NCBI GenBank assembly: GCA_023429545.1
Contig: JAEYUU010000502.1
Span: 1 to 7,026, forward strand
Direction: 5' to 3'
From: Verrucomicrobiota bacterium
GTDB lineage: Bacteria; Verrucomicrobiota; Verrucomicrobiia; Verrucomicrobiales; Verrucomicrobiaceae
Length of the DNA: 7,026 nt
Positions within the stretch are counted from its first letter, which is position 1. Every line of letters begins with the position of its first letter. Made by a program: the position numbers and the translations under genes. Shown one piece after another: positions 1 to 6,300 of the stretch. Below the pieces are notes generated by a model. It worked only from the letters and a program-made list of their open reading frames with translations. It did not search any database and was not told the DNA's origin.

Positions 1-106
1 CCACGGCATCGCTCAGGAGAAGAATCGAACGGCGGGAGAGGCGGGGCAGCAGCCAGGTGGCGAAATGGACGAGTCGGGTCTCCAGGGCTTGGCGAATCTT
101 CTTCAC
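1..106 (-). CDS. Lysophospholipid acyltransferase (LpxL/HtrB-like), N-terminal fragment
   Basis: Only the first 35 codons lie in the window; the gene continues past the left edge. Reading the minus strand from a GTG at 106 gives a peptide starting VKKIRQALETRLVHFATWLL and continuing PRLSRRSILLLSDAV. A short basic start, a hydrophobic segment, then a Pro-Arg-x-x-Arg-Arg stretch and a leucine-rich helix is the usual N-terminus of LpxL/HtrB-like acyltransferases, inner-membrane enzymes that add acyl chains to lipid A or related lipids. The catalytic HxxxxD motif would lie outside the window, so the assignment rests on the N-terminus alone. No ATG lies in frame nearby and no clear Shine-Dalgarno sequence precedes the GTG, so the start is tentative. 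It is divergent from the peptidase gene with about 41 bp between starts. Another short membrane-anchored protein is possible. Confidence 0.5.
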   Translation of the reverse strand, partial: MKKIRQALETRLVHFATWLLPRLSRRSILLLSDAV

Positions 107-113
107 GTGGCGT

Positions 114-141
114 TTGGTAGTGTGCGAAAAGCAGTTACAGT
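114..141 (+). promoter_or_regulatory. Candidate promoter for the M42-like peptidase (leaderless arrangement)
   Basis: TTGGTA at 114-119 (4 of 6 to the sigma-70 -35 consensus) and TACAGT at 136-141 (4 of 6 to the -10) are 16 bp apart. Transcription would begin about 7 bases past the -10, on or next to the ATG at 148. That would fit the absence of any purine-rich ribosome-binding site before this gene. The match is weak, and the consensus is assumed to apply to this organism. Confidence 0.3.
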
Positions 142-147
142 GTGCCC

Positions 148-1152
148 ATGGCAGACACGCTGACCTCTATCCTCAAGAAGCTCCTCAATCAACCCACCGC
201 GCCGTTTCACGAGTACCATGTGCGGGCGCAGATTGAACAGTACCTGCTCGATGTTCCGAATGTGGAACTCTCCACGGATGCGTTCGGCAACCTGCTTGCT
301 ACCTATCGCAAGGGCAAACACAAGTCCACGCCGGTGTGGGCGCTTGGCGCACACATGGACCATCCCGCGTGGGTAAAGGTTCCGGGAAAGGGTGATGAGT
401 GGGAGTTCCTCGGCGGCGTGCCAAAGAATCTCGTGGAGAAGAAGGAGAACATCGCCCTGCGCAAGGAGCACGGCGACATTGCTCCCTGGGGGTTCCCCGT
501 CGTGTTTGAAGATGGCAATGTGCACGCGGCCGCCTGTGACGACATCGTGGGCTGCGCCATCATCGTGGCCGTGTTCAAGGAGCTCGCCCGTCTGGGATTG
601 GATGCCACGGTGCATGCCGCTTTCACGCGTGCGGAAGAGGTGGGCTTCCTCGGTGCCTGGCACCTTGGCAAGCACTGGCCCTTTGGGAAGGATGCGATGT
701 TCCTCTCCCTGGAAACCAGCCGTCCGGTGAATGGCGCGGAGTTGGGCGATGGTCCCATCGTGCGTGTGGGTGACAGGCTTTCTGTATTCGATCACGAACT
801 CATTTCCGTGCTGATGCGCACTGCCGCGGAGCAGGGGATTCGCGTGCAGCGCTGCCTGCTGGACGCCGGCGCCTGTGAAGCCACCGCCCTGCAGGCCTGC
901 GGCATCCGCAGCGTGGGATTGAGCGTGCCCCTCGGCAACTACCACAACCTGGATGACGACCAGAACATCGTCTCCGAATACGTGGTGATGGATGACGTGA
1001 AGGCCATGGTAAACCTGCTCGTGGCCCTCGTCGCCACCAAGCATGACGGCCTCGGCGAGCGCACCCTCGAAGAACGCGTGACGCTCCGCATGAAGGAGTA
1101 CAAGAAGTACCTTGAGATCGGCAACGCGAAGTACGAGGAGATGACAGCGTAG
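148..1152 (+). CDS. M42-like metallo-aminopeptidase
   Basis: Predicted cytoplasmic dinuclear-metal aminopeptidase, 334 residues from the ATG; it would remove N-terminal residues from peptides. The full ligand set can be seen in order (ATG numbering): H69 and D71 in GAHMDHP, D131 in AACDDIVGC as bridging ligand, E163-E164 in TRAEEVGFLGAW (general base and metal ligand), E189 in SLETSR, and H266 in GNYHNL. No signal peptide is visible. The family's dimerisation insert between the first His and the bridging Asp is short here: about 62 residues, against roughly 110 in characterised archaeal TET peptidases. An in-frame GTG at 142 would add two residues; ATG is preferred because neither start has a ribosome-binding site and ATG fits the proposed leaderless promoter. 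The family is secure; the peptide substrate is not predictable. M28 is less likely because of spacing, and M20 because its lid domain lies later in the chain. Confidence 0.9.
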   Translation: MADTLTSILKKLLNQPTAPFHEYHVRAQIEQYLLDVPNVELSTDAFGNLLATYRKGKHKSTPVWALGAHMDHPAWVKVPGKGDEWEFLGGVPKNLVEKKENIALRKEHGDIAPWGFPVVFEDGNVHAAACDDIVGCAIIVAVFKELARLGLDATVHAAFTRAEEVGFLGAWHLGKHWPFGKDAMFLSLETSRPVNGAELGDGPIVRVGDRLSVFDHELISVLMRTAAEQGIRVQRCLLDAGACEATALQACGIRSVGLSVPLGNYHNLDDDQNIVSEYVVMDDVKAMVNLLVALVATKHDGLGERTLEERVTLRMKEYKKYLEIGNAKYEEMTA

Positions 1153-1170
1153 GGCCGGACGCTTGTTTTT
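1146..1170 (+). terminator. Weak intrinsic terminator at the end of the peptidase gene
   Basis: AGCGT at 1146-1150 pairs with ACGCT at 1159-1163 around an 8-base loop and is followed by TGTTTTT at 1164-1170. The stem overlaps the stop codon and is only 5 bp, but a U-tract directly after a hairpin is the classic arrangement. GGACGCT is repeated at 1157-1163 and 1173-1179, so the upstream arm could pair with either copy. Confidence 0.35.
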
Positions 1171-1179
1171 CAGGACGCT

Positions 1180-1201
1180 GGGTGGCACTTGCCTGCCACC
1201 C
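1180..1201. repeat. Perfect 8-bp inverted repeat between convergent genes
   Basis: GGGTGGCA at 1180-1187 and TGCCACCC at 1194-1201 are exact reverse complements around the 6-base loop CTTGCC. The element lies in the 57-bp gap between two converging genes, 9 bp beyond the stop codon of the minus-strand gene, where it could stop or stabilise transcripts from both sides. Neither side has a T-tract directly after the stem, so it is not a textbook intrinsic terminator. A dispersed REP-like element is the alternative. Confidence 0.55.
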
Positions 1202-1209
1202 GAATCATC

Positions 1210-3072
1210 TCAGTGCAGGAAGATGAACTCCGACGTGTTCAGCAGTGTCCACACCAGGGCACTGTCCGCTGACGCGGTATCCACGCTTCCGTAGAGCTCC
1301 AAGGCCCGTGTCTCCTCTTCGGGCAGCGCGGGCCGCGAGAGAATCGAGAGGAACGCCAGCCGGATGCGAGTTGGCGTATCCTTGGCAGCGTCCATCTCCG
1401 TGATCACTCGGCTGCCAGGAGAAGCTGTAGCAAGCACGAGCGGGCTGTGCATCATCCAGCGTGCGAGCGTCAGGCTGAGCGGGGCGCGATCCTCATCGCT
1501 CCAGCCACGTGCGCCACGGCCCAGCACACGCAGGGGATGCGTTTCATCAAGCACTTGCGGCAGGTCGCGGCTCGGCTTCTCCGTGGTATTCGGTCCTGCG
1601 AGGGATACAAGCGCATCCCAGAGCTGCTCCGCACGCATGCGCCGCAAGAGGGGTGAGGAAAGCATGTCTCCCAGCATGGTGAACTTGGACTCGGGGACGA
1701 CTCCGAAGGCATCTGGCGTCGCCTCCCGCTGTGCGGCACGTGTGTTCCAGATCACGCGTTGGAATTCGCGCAGATCATAGGAAACATTCCGCATCACTGC
1801 GGCCAGCACGCTCATGATCGGATTGTCCAGCTCGTCCGCGGTCAGGGTGTCGGTTGAACTGCCCACGGCACTCAACGAATAGCAAGTAGATGGCTGTGCA
1901 TGGCAGCGTGACCCTCCCGCAGTAGCAGTGCCCTGGCCGAGCATGGGCATCATCGCATTCAAGCCGGAAACGGGGAGGGGGTGCAGGAGATCTTCGGAAT
2001 TGAGCGCGAAGGAGCCTCTGCCTTCCCCGAGCATGCGGGTCCATAGCCGTCCGGCGATCATGTGGGAAAACCTTGCCTCATTGTCCACCGTGACCCATTG
2101 GGCCAGACTCTCCCGAAGATTCCTGGGAGTGGGGAGGAGAGGCTTGCTCTTCCGTGGCCAGGGAGAGGGCGCTGGCTGCCAGATGCTGTTGCGCCCCATG
2201 CGATTGAGCTGCGGGAGGCGGGGCGCGACCACATCACCAGGTCGGCCATCCCGGTACGGGTAGTAGTTTGGCAGACGCATGCGCAATAAGCTTTCTTCGC
2301 GTACTGCGAGAGTGGCAGAGGGCTGCAGGGGTAGTGTGGCACTCACGGGGTGCTCTGCGCCATCCGACGTTCTCTGCACGGTACGCAGCGCGCTGAAGTT
2401 CGCTGCGATCTTGTAGAACTCCATCTGCGTCGCTTCATGGAAGGGACTGTCATGACAAGTGGCACACTGCGTGCCGTAGCCCAGCCAGACGTTGCACATG
2501 TCCATGGTCGCTGGCATCACGCTGCCCTCTGCCCCGAGCAGCCAGCCCACGGCGGGATTCTCCTCCAGCGTGCCCTTCGCCGTGATCATGCTCCGCACGA
2601 GCACGTCATACTGCGCATTGTTCCGCAAGCTCTCGCGCATCCAGGCGTGGAAGCGCTGCTGGGATGCGCCCAGCGCCTCATCCTGCAGATGCAGCATCTC
2701 AGAGAAGTGCTGGAAAAGATGCTCGGATGCCTCAGGCGAGTCGATGAGCCGGTTGATCAACGCCGCGCGTTTGTGAGGACTGGCATCCGCGAGAAATGCA
2801 GAGGCCTCCTTCGCGGAAGGGATCTGTCCGGTGATGCCAAGATAGGCACGGCGAAGAAAAACCTCGTCGCCTGCCTGAGGTGGCACCGGGACATTGTGTT
2901 TCGCGAAGAACGCCTCCACCGCCGCATCAATCGCCTCCGCCCTCACACGAATCTCCGCCATTGCAGGATCCAGTCCTGTCGCCGTCGCCGCCGCCGATGC
3001 CTTTGCCGCTGGCAGCGCGACATACGCCATCGGAATTCCAACACACACCGCGAGCAGGGGAAAGAAGCGCAT
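1210..3072 (-). CDS. DUF1549/DUF1553 (PSCyt2/PSD1) protein with one CxxCH haem motif, exported
   Basis: Predicted exported protein of 620 residues, of a type abundant in Planctomycetes and Verrucomicrobia and often linked to polysaccharide-degradation loci; its biochemical role is not established. From the ATG at 3072 the N-terminus is a signal peptide (MRFFPLLAVCVG, hydrophobic core, small residues near AKASAAA). Residues about 68-230 match DUF1549: DEVFLRRAYLGITGQIP, then KRAALINRLIDSPE, then QCATCHDSPF with the haem-type C-x-x-C-H at residues 203-207. The C-terminal part matches DUF1553: RFSHMIAGRLWTRMLGEG at about 334, AEQLWDALVSLAG at about 481, and the closing LLNTSEFIFLH. A GTG at 3087 would add five residues (MRSCS); ATG gives the cleaner signal peptide. 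An extra Cys- and Ser-rich stretch of about 50 residues (about 368-415) interrupts DUF1553. No PSCyt1 domain and no adjacent DUF1501 partner are seen. A single covalent c-type haem is inferred. Confidence 0.88.
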   Translation of the reverse strand: MRFFPLLAVCVGIPMAYVALPAAKASAAATATGLDPAMAEIRVRAEAIDAAVEAFFAKHNVPVPPQAGDEVFLRRAYLGITGQIPSAKEASAFLADASPHKRAALINRLIDSPEASEHLFQHFSEMLHLQDEALGASQQRFHAWMRESLRNNAQYDVLVRSMITAKGTLEENPAVGWLLGAEGSVMPATMDMCNVWLGYGTQCATCHDSPFHEATQMEFYKIAANFSALRTVQRTSDGAEHPVSATLPLQPSATLAVREESLLRMRLPNYYPYRDGRPGDVVAPRLPQLNRMGRNSIWQPAPSPWPRKSKPLLPTPRNLRESLAQWVTVDNEARFSHMIAGRLWTRMLGEGRGSFALNSEDLLHPLPVSGLNAMMPMLGQGTATAGGSRCHAQPSTCYSLSAVGSSTDTLTADELDNPIMSVLAAVMRNVSYDLREFQRVIWNTRAAQREATPDAFGVVPESKFTMLGDMLSSPLLRRMRAEQLWDALVSLAGPNTTEKPSRDLPQVLDETHPLRVLGRGARGWSDEDRAPLSLTLARWMMHSPLVLATASPGSRVITEMDAAKDTPTRIRLAFLSILSRPALPEEETRALELYGSVDTASADSALVWTLLNTSEFIFLH

Positions 3073-3245
3073 GCTACACGAACGCACGGAACAACGGGTG
3101 TCTTAGGTCCTGGCCGTTTGCGTCGGATGGCTGCCGGGTGTCTTGCAGGCGCCATCAAATGTGAACGTGCTGCGCCATACCCTCCAGCACGATTCATAAT
3201 CCCGATGGTTTTTCGAAGCCGAGCCCAGAAAAGAATGATAATGCT

Positions 3246-3273
3246 TGGACAGTGGTAAATAAAGGATTAGACT
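3246..3273 (+). promoter_or_regulatory. Candidate promoter for the receptor kinase gene
   Basis: TGGACA at 3246-3251 (5 of 6 to the -35 consensus) is followed after 16 bp by TAGACT at 3268-3273 (4 of 6 to the -10). An overlapping TAGAAT at 3273-3278 is a better -10 but lies 21 bp from the -35. The surrounding 3251-3280 is clearly more A+T-rich than its flanks. Start of transcription near 3280 would leave a leader of about 35 nt. The rest of the 241-bp divergent gap (3073-3245) presumably holds the promoter of the minus-strand gene, but no convincing one was found there. Confidence 0.35.
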
Positions 3274-3289
3274 AGAATTGCCCCCTTCC

Positions 3290-3310
3290 GGTCAGTTCGC
3301 TTGGTCAGTT
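3290..3310 (+). repeat. GGTCAGTT direct repeat just upstream of the kinase start
   Basis: GGTCAGTT occurs at 3290-3297 and again at 3303-3310, 13 bp start to start, ending three bases before the ATG at 3314. It occupies the place where a ribosome-binding site would be expected, and no purine-rich Shine-Dalgarno sequence is present. It could be a protein-binding site or chance. Confidence 0.4.
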
Positions 3311-3313
3311 ATC

Positions 3314-6300
3314 ATGAAAGAGGACTTCCAGAATGTGTCTGGGGGGGTTACTCCTGTATCGGGGTCCCAAGGATCACATCTTACAGGAACGCCTTCAGCG
3401 GCGGACCTCCCCTTGCCGGAAGAACTGACCGGAATGCTTCCCGAGGGCGACTACATTGTGGAGTGCTTTCTGGGGCAGGGTGGCATGGGGGCCGTGTACC
3501 GGGGACTACAACTGCCATTGAAGAGGCCCGTGGCAATCAAGATCCTGCAGCGCAGGCAACTCGAAGACGACTATCACTTTGAGGATCGTTTCCGGCGCGA
3601 GGCCTATGCCATGGCCACGCTGACGCATCCCAACGTCGTACAAGTGTATGACTGCGGCGACGCAGGGGATCGCTTTCTCTTCATCAGCATGGAACTGGTG
3701 GAAGGTGGAGACCTCAGTCATGCCATGAAGAGCGGACGTGTCACTCCGGAGTCAGCGTTGCAGCTTTTCACCCCCATCTGCGAAGGTGTGCAGGCCGCCC
3801 ATGAGCACGGACTGGTGCATCGCGACATCAAGCCTGCGAACATCTTCCTCACCTCTGATGCGAGGCCCAAGGTGGCGGACTTTGGACTTGCAAAGAAGTT
3901 TGATGCCCAGAGCACATTCATGACTAAGACGGGTTTGGGCATGGGCACTCCAGACTATGCAGCTCCGGAGCAGTATGAGGAACTGGCTGACCTCGATCAT
4001 CGTGCGGATATCTACTCGCTGGGGGTCATGTTTTACCAGATGCTCACGGGGCACCTTCCCCGTGGCGCGTACAAGGCCCCCTCGCAACTTGTTGAGGTGG
4101 ATGCACGGCTGGACGCCGTGGTCCAGAAGGCCATGCAGACGGATCGCGCGGAACGTTACCAGCGGGTGGAGGAAATGAAGGCGGACGTGGAGCACATCAT
4201 CTCCACCTGGATGGCCCCGCCGAAGCCCCGGTTCGTGACACCGGCGGGAGTACCCACCCGGACCGGCCGGGTACTGACTGCTACCGGTCGGGTACCCACC
4301 CACACGGGCCGCGTGCTGACTTCCACCGGTCGGGTGCCCACCCATACAGGTCGCGTCCCCACCGCCACGGGGCGGGTGCCAATTGCACCGCGCCTCGCGC
4401 CTCTTCAACCACCATCATCGCCAGTCCCCATGGGACCGGTGTCCACGGCTCAACAAGGGGAGCACTTGGCTCAGGCATCGCCAAAGAAGTCTGGAACCGT
4501 CATGTTCGTGGGGGTGCTAGCTGCTGCCGTGATTGTTGGCGGAGGAGCATTTGTTGCCCTGAGAAAGCCAGGGCCCGTATCCAGTTCCGTTGCTGCTGCC
4601 CAGGCGGAGCCGGGATCCTCGCAGTCATCTTCCTCATTGGTGGGACCGTCATCGGCACAGGCGGAGAGTATAAACCCTGCGACTTCTTCACCGCCGCTGC
4701 CCATCCGTCCCGTGGTTCAGACACTGGACCTCCTTGCGCTCACCGATCCCGTGCGCGACCGCATTTCCGTACCTGATCTCATCCGCGGGAACGAGTGGGT
4801 CCGCGAGGGCACGGCACTTGTTTACAAGAGCGATGGCAAGTCCGGAAAGATTGCCGCACCGGTGGCAATCGAGTGTCGCGACTATGAGATTGAACTTAGG
4901 GTGGAGCGATTGGGAGGAAGCGGCCGGCTTCATTTGGATCTGCCAGTGGCCGGGACAAGAATCCTTCCATTGATCCTGAATGATCCCAGTCGGCGAATCC
5001 TGAATGAGAGGGAAGGAGTCAACTGGCCACACAACGCCACGATAATACACGTGACGATCCGTGTGGCGCGAGGCGCTGGCGGGGCCGGCGGCGGTGACCG
5101 GCTCCTCATCCGCGACAAAATCAGCGGCAAAGAGATTCTCGACTGGAAAGGCCGCCTCGGGCAGCCTGGCAGACCCGGAGAAACACACGCTGAATTCCCC
5201 GGCGCTCCCGTGGCTTCCCTCTTCGTGATGCATGATCCGTATGCTGTGCGGATGTGGAGGTTGAGTGTCTTTGAGGGAAAGGCGAGGGAACTGCGCAAAC
5301 CGGACGATTCAGCCCCACCAGGGCTGAGTGAAATTCTGGCCTTCGGCGGACATCGCTATCAGGCGGTGACCGGCCATATCAATTGGCAGGCGGCCAAAGC
5401 AAAAGCTGAGGAAATGGGAGGCCGCCTTGCAATCATTGAAAGCAAGGAAGAGTACGAAGCGCTGAAAAAGGCATTCGGCTCCAGGATTCCCTCTGGCTCC
5501 GGCTTGTGGCTTGGAGCCAGTACGGCGGAAGGGCCTGCGCAAATGCGCTGGATTTCCGGGGGAGCAATGAGTTTCACCGTCTGGGCCAAGGGTGAACCCA
5601 ATGAGCGAAACGGCGCAGTGATGATGATGCGCGGGCCCCGGGAGCCAGATGTCGCCTGGGCGGATTTTCCACTTCACGGCAGGGGGAAGACGGTCACGAA
5701 CCGGGGATTCATTGTGGAATGGGAAAGCACAGAAGTGGCCGCGGCCTCCGTTTCGCCTGCCGCAGCGATCCCTGCACCGTCAGCCTCGCCCGCTTCCCGG
5801 GCGCCCTCTCCGCAGCCACCTGGCCGTGAGTTTGCAGATCCACGTCTGCTGCAGCTCGAATCGGGATTCAAGTCACGCTATGATGCAGATGTCCAGAAGC
5901 CATACGCCACCGCCCTAGCTACGTTGAACGCCGGCTATTTGCGTGCTCTCGCCACTGCGCGCGTTGCCGCACAGAAGGTTGGCAACCTCACGGAACTGAC
6001 TGCCATTGATGAAGAGGCCGCCCGAACCAAATCGGGCAGGCACCCACCCCCCGCGGATGTCATCGGCACACCGGAGACATTGGTCAAACTTCGCGGCACC
6101 TTCCGCAGCGCGATGGCCAGGCACATGGCTGCGCGCGACAGGGCCGCCGTGCCTCTCTACGATTTGTACCTCAAGGCTCTCGATGGCTACATTGCTGAGC
6201 TTACCAAGGCAAACAACATCACCCGGGCAAAGGAAGTGCAAGACCTCCACCGTGAGATTGCCGCACAAAAGCCTGTGATCGATCCGCCCGTGGTCGTGGA

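Noticed and set aside
103..1188. A 361-codon open frame on the minus strand opposite the peptidase gene
   Set aside because: It is fully antisense to a gene with an intact metal-ligand set. The translation is His-rich with no recognisable domain, as expected of a shadow frame in GC-rich DNA.
3191..3201. Short palindrome GATTCATAATC in the divergent control region
   Set aside because: Arms of only four bases are expected by chance in this length of sequence.
2350..3258. A 302-codon plus-strand frame opposite the DUF1549/DUF1553 gene
   Set aside because: It is antisense to clear DUF1549 motifs. Its product is Arg/His-rich and matches no family I recognise.
4250..4375. Regular 21-bp repeats considered as a CRISPR array
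   Set aside because: The units are contiguous without spacers, stay in frame and encode a conserved peptide; no cas gene is present.
3752..4408. A minus-strand frame with repeats of the GTRPV type, and a second minus-strand frame over the same stretch
   Set aside because: The repetition is the reverse reading of the 21-bp coding repeats in the kinase gene; the kinase frame holds all catalytic motifs.
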